A DNA stretch of 64,000 bases from Amoebidium appalachense (lineage: Eukaryota; Ichthyosporea). Numbering within the stretch: the stretch's first letter is position 1; every line of letters begins with the position of its first letter. The stretch covers positions 14,694,001 to 14,758,000 of the forward strand of contig CAVNZM010000003.1 in assembly GCA_963693365.1 (NCBI GenBank), given 5' to 3'. The notes under the pieces are model-generated. The model searched no databases. It was not told the DNA's origin and saw nothing but the letters and a program-made list of their open reading frames with translations. A program made the translations under genes and the position numbers. This document shows, piece after piece, positions 1 through 12,705 of this stretch.

Positions 1-1
1 G

Positions 2-2451
2 CAAAAGGGAGATCATAGTCAACAACAACAACAACCAGATGTTAGTCCCCAACTCACAAACACACTAGCGCCACAGGGACACGCACACGCGCTTCCCGTT
101 GGCGCCAAAACAAGCACACACAGTGGCGGACAAACAGAAACAACTACACCCCCTAGCGCAAAATCAACCACCCAAACCGGCATACAACCAACCCCCGACA
201 ACCCAAAATCATCCACCGAGCCCAACACTGATAACCCACATCCATTACCCACACACCCACCAACACCGTCAGACAACACAAACAGACCCGAACAACCCAT
301 CAGCACAAAAAGTACTGACACTAGTCCTACGCACGCACACACAAACGCAAACACACACACAGAAACATCACAACCAAACGTAAACGGGAATGACACCACA
401 CTCGCATCTGCCATAGCCGCTGCCGCCGCCGCTGTCACCGGAACATCCACTGTGAAGGACACACGAAAATGGACATTCGAACTCGGGGTTCCAAAAGACA
501 CCGTGAAAGAAACCACCAAGGCGACTAGGAAGCCCAAAAGTGAACCGCCGAAGGACATGCAACTCCTAACGTCAGTATTTTCCTTGAAATCAGCCCCCAG
601 ACGGGGGCATCCCCCCGTCCACCCACTCTCACTCGGATATGCATACCCCCGGCCACCGGCCGTGCACAAATTCACATTGCCCCAGCAATTACCCCCACAC
701 CCACCACCGCCGCCCGTCCGTCCGTTCGCGCATGGCAACACGCCCCTGGTACAACCGAAAACGGAAGGTGGGGATGAGACGAACACACCCACACCCGTTG
801 CTTATCGCCCCTTAATGACGTATGTTCCGCTCATCCCATATCCGGCAATTGTCGAAGCGACCTTAAATTCGACACCGCCTACAACGGAGCCGGATATGGC
901 AAGTGTGAAGAGAAAGGGGTTAACGAAGAGACCATATATGGTTAAGTTGGATAAGGATGCGGGTGGGAATGAAGCGAGTAAGGAGGGAGAAGGAAACGAC
1001 GGGGAGGAAGAGGAAGGGGCAAGTGAAGGAAAAGAAGTAGAGGAAGAGGGAGGAGAGAATGAAGGGAATGAGGGAGAAGAAGGGAGAAGAGTAGGTGAAC
1101 TTACAAGGGGAATGTCATCCTTTTACGAGGAATTAATTAGTGAAGGGGCCCAGAGGGGAAACGGGCACAGTGCAGCGAGTGAGTGGGGGTTGGTGGGGTG
1201 GCTCCCCGCAGATATAACGAGAGGAGGGACGAGGAAACGAAGGAGGGAGGATGAAAACGAGGATGAATCAGAAGAGGAAGAATGGATTTTCGGGCCTTAT
1301 TCCGGCCCGTGGAAGGATGATTTGAAAAAACCGGAAAAGGAAAAGGAAAGGGAAAAAGAAGAAAAGAAAAAGGAAAAGAAAGTGTACAAGCCCAGGAAAG
1401 TGAAGGTTTTGGACGAAGCGGCGATCGAGGCGCTGAAGGAAAAACGCCGAAAATACAAGGAAAATGGTCAAAAGAGGAAGAAGGAAAACGGGAAGGATTT
1501 GTGCGAACACAACAAGCAGCGTAGCGGGTGTAGGCACTGCAGGCCTCTCTGCCCCCACGGCAGAATCATAAACAGCACGAAACTGTGCACGAATTGCCAC
1601 CCGGAGGTGTTGTGTGAACATGGGAACAGGAGGGATTATTGTCGTCAATGCGGGGGGAAATGGATAAGAATGTGCGAACACAACAAACGGAGGGAAAGGT
1701 GTATCGATTGTCAACCGGAGAAATTCTGCCCGCACAAACGGAGACCGTATCAGTGTAAGGACTGCGGGGGGGCGAGGTTTTGCGTTCACAACAAACAGAA
1801 ACAGACGTGCCGCTTGTGCGAGGGGAACATATTCTGTCCGCACGGAAAACACAAGAACAAGTGTGTGGATTGTAACCCGGAGGGGTGGTTCCAGAAGCAC
1901 TATCGACCGACTAGACAGGGGGAGAAATATGAGGAACGCAGGCGGAAGGAGATGGAAAGATTGGAAGCGGAGAGGTTGAGAAAGTTGGCAAACGGGGGGT
2001 TTACGAGCGAGGATTCGAGCGTGGTTGCCAGTATGGAGGAGGGGGGTGGGACGGGGACGCGGGGAGGGAAGGGTGGGAAGGATGGTGGGGACGGGGTGGT
2101 GGAAACACCGACGAAGAGGGTTACGCGAGGAAGTGCCAGGTGTGTGGATATGTGTGTGTGGGGTGGGGGGGGGGTGGGAGACGGGGAGGGGGGGGGGGGG
2201 GGTGGGGGGGTAAGAGGGGAGAAAAGGAGAGTGAGGGGAGGGGAGTGTGGGGGCTGGGAAGGGAGGGAAGACCGGGGGGGGGGGGGGGGGGGGTTTGAAG
2301 GGAGAGAGGGAGACGGGAGTTTTGGGGAAGGCTGTTGTGGAGGTGGTGGTGGTTTTGAGTCAGGGTAGGGGGGGTGGGGCATGGGGTGGGAGAAGTTGGG
2401 TTTTGTGGGGCCATGGTGGTGGTGGATGTGGGTGGGTGGGGGAGGTGGGGG

Positions 2452-2483
<32 letters not shown>

Positions 2484-2823
2484 AGGGGGGAGGCATGGGG
2501 AGCGGGGCCTAGGGTTTGTGGAAATGGCGGAGGGTGGGGGATGCTGGGGGGATATGGTAAGGAGGGGACGAGGATTTTTTTTTTTTTTTTTTTTTTTTTG
2601 CTTTTTCCTTTCCTTTCACGTGGTGGTGGTGTGGGGGGGCCGGGGGAGGGAGGGGGGGCGAGGGGGGCGAGGGGGGGGGAGGGGGCCACCGTTAGTGTCG
2701 GAAACATTATGTCCGACCTATATCCAGAAAGGTAGGGGCATGGGGCTCTGTGTAGGCAGCACATATGTATCTTGTGTCTGTTGTTGCAGTGCCATCGTTG
2801 TTTTCTGCACGGTGCCTTCCTGA
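2..2823 (+). CDS. Protein with seven tandem Cys-x-His / Cys-x2-Cys zinc-type repeats, 5' partial
   Basis: The frame is open from base 2 with no stop and no in-frame ATG before about 557, so the gene starts left of the window. The first 160 or so codons are Pro/Thr/Asn/His-rich and look disordered; a Glu/Lys/Gly-rich acidic and basic stretch follows (about 900-1500). At 1502-1873 come seven units of the form C-[EPV]-H-x(5-10)-C-x2-C, for example CEHNKQRSGCRHC and CPHGKHKNKCVDC, then a charged helix. Such Cys/His repeats suggest zinc binding and perhaps nucleic-acid or protein contact; function is unknown. The main exon probably ends at 2139 (CAG before GTGTGT), because the frame beyond it is G-rich repeat. 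Two small exons fit in phase, 2696-2731 and 2790-2823 (TGA), but are tentative. Without splicing the frame would stop at 2368. Confidence 0.72.
2140..2695 (+). other. G-rich low-complexity putative intron of the zinc-repeat gene
   Basis: This stretch holds nearly continuous G tracts of 8-25 bases, a T run at 2577-2599 and little else. It begins with GT after CAG and ends in TTAG before 2696. It reads as poly-Gly in one frame and poly-Pro on the other strand, which I treat as artefact. Confidence 0.5.
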
Positions 2824-2930
2824 TTTTTCTTTGTAATGCATGCCATATACCTCATTCTATCCTCCCCCCGCCAACCTCCCTACCCTCTGCTTTCCCTATC
2901 TACTGGGATCTTCTGACCTCCCCCCCCCCC

Positions 2931-3190
2931 TGCATAAGCAACCCTGCTCGTCTCTGATCAAGACGGGTGACCTACTCATGTTCAAGTGAAACAGTATCTG
3001 AGTTGGGTTTCGTTAACGAGGGGAATAGGTCGAAACTCGGGTACTGTGGATGACGTGGGCCCCCCCTGAGGATGGGCTCTGCTTATTATGCATACTCTTT
3101 ATGTATGGCTTGCATTCTGCATCGTGTTATCCGTTTGTTCTTGTGTACTTCGTACTTTTTGACGCATTCAAACCCCCCCCCCCCCCCCCC
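2931..3190 (+). repeat. C-tailed SINE-like dispersed element, 5'-truncated copy
   Basis: The segment matches, in reverse complement, the full copies at 40228-40555 and 50576-50887. It opens with TGCATAAGCAACCCTGCTCG and ends with GACGCATTCAAA followed by a C run. It sits between the zinc-repeat gene and the DinB gene, in the same orientation as both. Confidence 0.85.
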
Positions 3191-3239
3191 TCTCTTTCCC
3201 TGGACTGGTTTGTCATGTGCACACTGCTCACTTAAGTTT

Positions 3240-4330
<1,091 letters not shown>

Positions 4331-4432
4331 GCCGCCGCCGCAGCAGCTTCCGGCACAAACACAACAACAACAACAACAAAACCACCAAGAAAAGAAAGGA
4401 CAGAACCCATTCTCCCTCCCCACCACTTCCAA

Positions 4433-5650
4433 ATGCTTGCAAAATACAACGCGTGGGCAAACGTGCGACTGTACGAATCTGCCTCCCAAATTCCGGACGC
4501 TTGGTTCCGCGACGACATTATGGGGGGTCTAAGAGCCCTTCTGGGGGTGTTTTTACGTGGGGTGATGGCCGATAATATGTGGTTGGAGCAGTTTCCGAGG
4601 GGTGGGGAGGAGAATGGGGAAGTCGATGCGATCGACGTTGCTGAATTACAGGGGGGGGGGTTTGAAGGTGTGTATGATTGCGCTCCCACTGCAGAATCCT
4701 CCTTTCCCCCCCCCCCTTCCCCCTCCAACACACACAAACACACACACACACACACATACAAACACAGACCCCACACGACCCCACCCCACCCACGCCACCT
4801 CACCCCTTACTTCGTTCCCGGTATTGCAGGCTAATCTCCCCCCCCCCCCCCCCCCCCTCCCCCTCCCCCCCACTCACCCCCCCCCCCCCCCCCCCCCCCC
4901 CACACACACACCCATCCCGACCCCTTTTTTCGTACTTCTGTAATGCATGCTAATCCGTCCCTCCCCCCTCCCCACCCGCCCCACCCCACCACACCCCTCT
5001 GTGATGTATACATACTCTTGGCGTGTGGGCTCTTTTTTTTGCTATATTGTTTCATTACTTTATTACTCCGTCGATCTCCCTATTCCCCCTCCCCCCCCCT
5101 CCCCCTCCCCTCCCTTCCCTGGATGACTTGCCCCTCCCCCCTCCACCCCCGCCTCCGACCCTTCCCTCCCCCCCCCCCCCCCCTCCCCCGCCTCCGATGC
5201 TGGGCTCTGCCTCTTATGCATACTCTTTGTGTGGTTTGCACCCCACATTATTTTTTCCGTCGTCAATGTAAACTATAGCTCATCTTACTCCCCCCCTTCT
5301 GGGCCTCCTGGGAAACAACATGGCTGTTTTTTGTTGTCTTGCACGTCTGAGGGTGATGTCGCCTGTGTGTGTGTTGCTGTGCTTGTATGTTGGTGGGCAT
5401 GTGTGTTTTGTGTGTGGTTGTTTGTGTCCATGGTTCGATATAAAGGTGCGTGACCTGCTTTTGGGTGTGAATGGTGTTGGAAAGTTCCTCCCCCCCCCCC
5501 TCCCCCCCCCCCCCCCCCCCCCCCCCCCGCCCGCTTTCCTTTATCGACCAATTACGCGCGCGATCACCCACGCACACACAAGGAAATGCAAGGCACATCG
5601 ATAGGCCTCTTACGTTGATTGCAAGCTTCCTCGTTATCGGTGCACCTGGT

Positions 5651-5685
<35 letters not shown>

Positions 5686-5939
5686 CCGGCTTATTGTCCT
5701 AAGTAACTGTATACGGTTGTATGGTCTTTTTTTGTGCGGCATTACACTCTCTAGTGTTTACTTGTACTTTGTACTGTGTTCTGTGTTTTACAACCCCCCC
5801 CCCCACACACACACACCTGCATTTGAATTATATGGATGAAACACATCACGTGTTGGCATGTTCACTCTAACCCTTTTACCCCTCCCGCTCCCTCCCCCCC
5901 CCCCCCCCCCCCCCCCTTCTCCCCTCTCCCCCTCCCCCT

Positions 5940-5988
<49 letters not shown>

Positions 5989-6017
5989 CACAAATGCCCG
6001 TGCAAACCCATCACACA

Positions 6018-6072
<55 letters not shown>

Positions 6073-6627
6073 CCACTCCTCACCCTCCCCATCCCCCCCC
6101 CCCCCCCAACACATATACACGCCCTCTCCCACCTCCCTCCCCCCCCCCCCCCCACACACACACACACACTCCCCCCCCCCCTCTCCCCCCTTCCCCCCTC
6201 CCCGTTCCCCCGCCGCCCACCCACACACACACACACATACACACCCTCCTCCCCCTCCCTCCCCCTTCCTTCCTTCCCTCCCCCCCCCCCCCCCCACCAC
6301 CACCACCACCACCACCACACACACACACACACACAGGAGATAATGACAGCTCGTGTCAACCTAGACCAATCAATCACCAACTTCACCAACACTCTCACCC
6401 AAGAGTCACTCCGCGAAAAAATCAGTTTTTCATCCGTGGACGCAAACAAAAATTCCGAAATTTTCGAATACGATCTGGACGTCGCCCTGACGCACTTTTT
6501 CAGCCAGCACGCGCATCAGAGGGGGCAGGCACACGGGCTGATGGCGTTGCTAGGCTGTGACGTTCCTGTGTCGGGATTGGTCGATTTCCTCCAATCGGAT
6601 GAGGGCAGGGCGTGCAACCCCTCGTAA
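4433..6627 (+). CDS. DinB-superfamily protein (two exons)
   Basis: Exon 1 starts at ATG 4433 and reads [15 protein letters not shown], the family's opening helix, then [10 protein letters not shown], matching the usual VADRIWLxRF helix. Exon 2 runs 6337-6627 after a CACACACAG acceptor and ends [18 protein letters not shown] plus a Phe-Leu-Gln helix, the family's C-terminal signature. A phase-compatible donor is at about 4669/4670, giving about 175 aa, a normal DinB length; the exact donor is uncertain because several GTs overlap. DinB proteins form four-helix bundles, many metal-dependent and some acting as thiol transferases. Here the positions I would align with the usual three metal-binding His read Arg, Gln and Gln, so activity is doubtful. 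The intron is 1.7 kb of C and CA tracts. Confidence 0.85.
4670..6336 (+). other. DinB intron, low-complexity, with one SINE fragment
   Basis: The intron consists of C runs of up to about 40 bases, (CA)n at 5940-5986 and 6012-6070, and a CAC-triplet run at 6295-6320. A diverged fragment of the C-tailed element lies at about 5193-5297, including CTTATGCATACTCTTTGTGT. No other exon is convincing. Confidence 0.7.
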
Positions 6628-6769
6628 GGCTGCTGCTGGGTTTTGGCGGACCTTGGTGTCGTCATGTTGTGAGTGCGATTGGGTTATCTTTTTAATGTTT
6701 TTTATTATTTTTTATGTCTATTTGGTTTGTTTGCTTGGTTGGTTCTTTCTGGTAGTGGTTTTGGTGTGT

Positions 6770-6827
<58 letters not shown>

Positions 6828-6910
6828 TGGGATCAAGCAGCCAGTCATCTAAATGAGACAATAGTTTGCTAGCAAAAGGGAAAAGTACTTCGTAGATTGA
6901 TTTCTGCATG

Positions 6911-6960
<50 letters not shown>

Positions 6961-7040
6961 TTCATGTCCTAGCACACGTTTAAGGTGTATCCGTCCTAGA
7001 AAGTATTATGACTTCTTCTGCTGTGTTTTCTTGTAATTTG

Positions 7041-7116
7041 AGCTGCACGTGAGACAAGACCCGAATTCGTGCCAGAGCAGCTGCACGTGAGACAAGACCC
7101 TAATTCATGCCAGAGC
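7041..7116. repeat. Tandem duplication of a 38-bp unit
   Basis: Bases 7041-7078 (beginning AGCTGCACGTGAGACAAGAC) are repeated at 7079-7116 with two substitutions. It lies outside any recognised gene. Confidence 0.9.
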
Positions 7117-7573
7117 TTCGTAGAAGGAATTGTATATTGAAGGAAAGAAGGAAAACGAAAAGGTATCCAATTGAGGAAGTTTCGGCGTGGGAATTTCGCA
7201 CCTGTACACTACATATGTTATCTCTTTGAATCAACTTTTGCTTGTTTTCTTCTTTTTTTTTGGTTGTTTTTCAGATGTGAGTGAGCAGAGTGTGTACATC
7301 GACATCAGGATTAAACTTTTTTGTCATCAAAATGAGTTGGTAAATAAATGTATGTTTACCGCGGAGCTTGGACTGTGCAATACTCAACCCTTAAAGGAAT
7401 GTAAAGATTCAGTGTACGTGCCTTTGCATGCGCAATCGAACGCCATCAATCGGCACTTTCCCTCGTATATACCGAATAGTATACATGGGAGATGATCATC
7501 TGATTGATCGTGTGTGTGTTGATATTAGTGTGTGTGTGTGTACGTGGGTGTGTGTGAGTGTGCGTATGCATGG

Positions 7574-7615
<42 letters not shown>

Positions 7616-8221
7616 TGGTGTGTGTCTGTGTGCCTGTGTGTGCTTGCGTGCATGTATGTGTGTGTGGGTGTGTTTGCGTGTGTGTGTGTGTGTGTGTGCA
7701 CGTGCGTGCATGTACATGTGCGGGGGCAAGCATGCAAATGCGATTTTTCACTGATCACGTGGAACAGCTGTGTGCCTGTGTACACATGTGCAATGTGTAC
7801 GTGTGTATGTCTGCCGAACCAGCCAAGGCGTCCAATTTGTGTTGCAGTACTTCGGATCCGAAGGACTCAAACATGCATTAACCATCATCATGCCATAATG
7901 CACATACGTATACTAAGGAACATAATAATGCCTTTGATGACAATTCGCCAAAATAAAAACATAAACCTAATAACCATATAACCCTATTTATGTGTGTCTG
8001 GGCCCTAAATGGACTGCCGCCCCCCACCCCCCCACTAGAGGGGCCGGCAACCCCTTTCTGGCGCTCGGGGATCGAACCATTCCCCCCTGGTTTTACGTCA
8101 TCGAATCGTGTTTTGTCCAATCAGATGCAAGAGAGGGTCCGTCCCTGGGGGGGGGGGGGGGGGGGGGGGGAGGGCCTAGGACCAGCTTACATCGTACCCA
8201 TACCACGGTGGTCCCATTCCC

Positions 8222-8252
<31 letters not shown>

Positions 8253-8497
8253 AAAAAAAAAAAAAAAACAAAAAAAACTAAGCCATCATCAAGGGCCTGC
8301 CACCTCTGTTCACCAATACACATTGTTGTACTGCACGGCATCGATCTGCCTCACTCCTCGTCACCTGGCCTGCCCTCCCCCCCCCCCTTCACCCCACCCC
8401 CCGCCCACTCTTTAGAGATCCTGAATCTCTCTCTGCCGTGACATGCGTGTGTGCATGAGCTCGAGCACACGTACATGCATAAACACAAAAGCACATC

Positions 8498-8583
<86 letters not shown>

Positions 8584-8719
8584 CACACACACACACATGC
8601 ACACACGGACATACCACTAACACGGACACCGTGCGCACAGCGCCACAAGCATGCACGCACACACAGACACAAAGTGTCGCACGTGCACGGCGTACACATA
8701 CATACACAAGTGCACAAGT

Positions 8720-8804
<85 letters not shown>

Positions 8805-8990
8805 CACACCACTCATTTGCGCACAGATTTGCATTTGCCCAAACCGCACATTGTTCACAATGTACACCACAGACAGGCGGCCAGAGGATATCGATGATGT
8901 ACAGAAAACAAACATGCGCACACATCATGGTACATACACACACAATATCTCTCCTTCTTTCTTGCTATCTTTCGCACTAGCTCTCCAGAG

Positions 8991-9136
<146 letters not shown>

Positions 9137-9329
9137 CCCCCCCCCCCTCTTCCCCGTCTCCCGCTCCCGCTCCCTCCCTCTCCCTCTCCCTCTCCCGGGC
9201 CCTCTCCCTTTCCCTGTCCCTCTCCCTCTCCCTCTCCCTCTCCCTCATGATCAGGTCCCTCCGGATCCCTCTCCCTGTCCCTCTCCCGCTCCCTCTCCCT
9301 CTCTCTCCCTCTCTCCCTCTCTCTGTATG

Positions 9330-9330
<1 letters not shown>

Positions 9331-9377
<47 letters not shown>
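9331..9377. repeat. (TA)n array
   Basis: A pure AT dinucleotide tract of about 46 bp, embedded in TC-rich DNA. Confidence 0.97.
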
Positions 9378-9379
<2 letters not shown>

Positions 9380-9718
9380 TTCTCTCTCTCTCTCCCCTCC
9401 CCCCCCCCCCCCCCCCCTCTCTCCCGAGACTCTCTCTCTCTCAGATCTATGTACAGTACATCCAGATCTCTCATGATCTCTACCCTCTCTATCTCTAGAT
9501 TCCCCCCCCCCCCCCCCTCCCCCCCCCTCCCCCCCTTCCCCTCCCCCCCCCCCTCCCCCCCCCTCCCCCCTTCCCCTCCCTCCCCCCCCCTCCCCCTCCC
9601 TCCCCCTCCCCCCCCCCCCCCCCCGCGGGCCCCTGTTTCTCTCGAGCTCTCAGTCTCCATCTCTCTCTCTCTATGTTTGTGTGCGTGTGCGTGTGTGTGT
9701 GTGTGCGTGTGTGTGAGT

Positions 9719-9749
<31 letters not shown>

Positions 9750-12112
9750 GGGGGAGGGGGCAGCTTTCAAGTATGGTTGTACATGTGTGTGGACAGTGAC
9801 ATAACTGATTGTAGCTATGACACGCGTCAGTGTACCACCACCTGATGAAGCATGCATGCTCCGCTGGTGAGTTCCGTCATACTGACATCATTATGACATC
9901 ATAGTCGTTTACTGGTTCTCCTGAACGTCATCTGAAACCTCCTGACTCTCAGTCTATTCACGTGAATTGAGGTCCGAGTGGCACACTCGTGATCGCACAG
10001 TAAGTCAGTATCTATTTAGTGTTGATGTACTGCGCGCGCGCGTGTGTGCATGGAAGTTTGAAGCTCCGCGCCAATCAATCATGGCTTTGCCAAGTATTTA
10101 TTTTTGCCCTAATATGTAGTCACTCTGAGTGCTGCTTACCTGCGGCCTCTTTTTTTTTTTTTTCTTTTTTTCTTTTTTTTTTTTTTATGTTGCCGTGGCG
10201 TACGTAGTGCCCGGCCACTTACGTACATAGCCTTGCCTTGGAGACTACCTAATGGCGAACTCTCTTAATGTAAAACGTTATGATTGGTTCAATATCAGCG
10301 AGCATAAATTAGCTGACCATCTGGAATGCAGCGGTTGAGCACCGGGGAACGTACCCGCTGTTCCCGCTGACATAGCATTCAGAATTGAGCTGTAAAGGCA
10401 CAGAATAAAAGAGCTATCTGTATTTTTATTTATGATAATTTTAAGCAGAAATTTGTGCTTGTTAACTAATTAATATATCAAGTTTACAATCCAGCAACAC
10501 ACTGCAAATCACACATGATGCTCTGCTTGCACATGTACAGTCCCGGAATGTGCATGCAGTGGCACTACATGTCGTCTGGAATTGATTGTGGGGCCTCCGA
10601 CATAGTAGATTAAGATAAAATAAAACAGCAATAACTAAAAAAAGATGCTAATATAAAATGGATATTGCATGAGCATGAAGCAGTAGACACAACTGACATA
10701 TGTAATTTTAAAGGATTCACGAAATGAACTTGAAGTTTGCACGATTGGGAATCATGATTCGATAATTCGCGGTATGCGTTCATCAGGGGTTGTGGGGTTT
10801 TGGTTGTGTTACCCGTTTTTTCTTAAGGTCTATGTCGGGGTTTCTCGATTATGGCGTAATTATGGCGTCATTTAAAATAAAGATGGTCATTAATGATGTC
10901 ACGAATTTAGTAATGACGTCATCTGATCACGAACAAGGTGGCTCACGGGAATGCGAAGGCGATAAAACTGAGCGCACGGATTGGTAATTGCCATATATAA
11001 ATTGTTCGTTTTAGGAAAGTCCGGACATGTATAAATAACTACGTCACGATCGAGAAAGGCCGACATAGTCGTTAAACGCAATCGTATCGCCAGAATCTCT
11101 AAATCCTTTAAGCGGGGGTTTTTTCCCTCTTGACTGGGACTTATTGATCAGTGGTCCAGTGGATATGAAGGCAACGGGGATTTTCTCATTTACGACTCGT
11201 ATGGACCACTTACATTATTAAATTCGACGACTGGTTTCAGTTTATTTTTCACTCCCTCAGCAACTTGCCGAGAGACAAAACAGGGCTTCGTATTCCGCTC
11301 TGGAGTGCCAAAACAACCACCTGACCACCTTTTACCAGGGAAAACACACTTTTTTTGTATAAAAACACACCAGAATAAAATATTGTGATCTATTTAACTG
11401 CAACGAAAACCAATACAGCACCTCACAGCGTTACTCGTATTGACCATCTGGGCTTAATCATTACGGTAAATACGACGTTTTTGAGTCGCAATTCAACCCC
11501 TGGCGTTCACTGCTCTATGGAATGCTCCGTGATAAAAAGAATCTCAAGGATGCACCTGATTGGTGTCTGAGGTTAAATGAAATACCTTCCGAATTTTGGA
11601 AAGCCACTGGCCAAACGGCCATGGACTCCTTTGTGCTGATATATTTGTAAGATGTCACAGTAGGCGATAGGTACATATGCAAAGTGCAAAATCAGGCTAA
11701 AAATAACGAAGGAGAAAGAATAGTATTGCAACATTAATTTCATTGGGAACATTTATGCTCTGATTACGCTGGATATGCCCGCGAACTTTATTATGCGAGG
11801 CCTAGGAATTTAGTGATGAGCAGATTGGCCTGCTGCAAGTCACGGCTCTATTACACTTTTTGCTTCGATCAATAACAAACCTTTTTTTTTTAAAAAAAAA
11901 ATTCTTTTATAGAAAAAAGGGAAAGAAACAAATAATAAATTTATTTTGCAATGCCGTATTATATCGCTATCCATATGTTGTTATATGCCTGTATACGTAG
12001 CTTAGCTGAATCGTGCAACGTACTTCCGATGCTGAGCGATTGTCGTTACGTCACCAGATGCCCTGCAGCTGCTGGACACGGTCCAGATCACTAAGGTTAC
12101 CTCCATGCAAAC

Positions 12113-12120
12113 TATAAAAA
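12113..12120 (+). promoter_or_regulatory. TATA box of peroxidase copy 1
   Basis: TATAAAAA lies 223 bp upstream of the ATG at 12343 in otherwise unremarkable sequence, which leaves room for a 5' leader of about 190-200 bases. No equivalent is seen before copy 2. Confidence 0.55.
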
Positions 12121-12342
12121 GAGCAGAGCACTATTTTATTTCTCACACAGGCACATAGCTATCTAGCCAAGCCTATGGTAGCTTACACGTGTCTGTGTAC
12201 ACACACGGAAAACGAGAACTTAGTTCAGTTGTTGGGACTCGAAACGAAAACAGTTCCTATACGCGTAACGTCGGCATCTTCTGTGTAAGACACTTACCTC
12301 CCATAGCAAAAAGCGAAAAGGGAAAGAAAATAAAATCTCACC

Positions 12343-12642
12343 ATGAAGGGGGTTATTGATTTCGCGGCCGTTTTTGGCCTTTCAGCACTGTGTTTCCTTT
12401 CAAGCCAGGCCGAGGCGCAGATGCCCACGCCCAAGTGGACTGCGGCCAACTGCAACACGTACCGCCCCGGTGCGGTTAATTGGAACAACGTGCGTGCCGA
12501 CGTCATTTCGTTTCTCAACAAACAGAACTGCAACTTGCAGCCGGAGGGTATCCCGTGCAAGAGACTGGCTGCTGTGTTCATTCGGTGAGTGTACTTTTTC
12601 CTTTTTTTTCTTTTTTCTTTTTTTTTTCTTTTTTTTTTTTTT

Positions 12643-12705
<63 letters not shown>

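Noticed and set aside
452-2368. Zinc-repeat gene starting at 452 and ending at 2368
   Set aside because: 452 is a GTG, the frame continues open to base 2, and the last ~75 codons are G-run intron sequence.
7187-7495. 102-codon frame with a T-rich tract and CAG at 7273
   Set aside because: The 3' splice-like signal is good, but the following codons show no recognisable protein and no partner exon was found.
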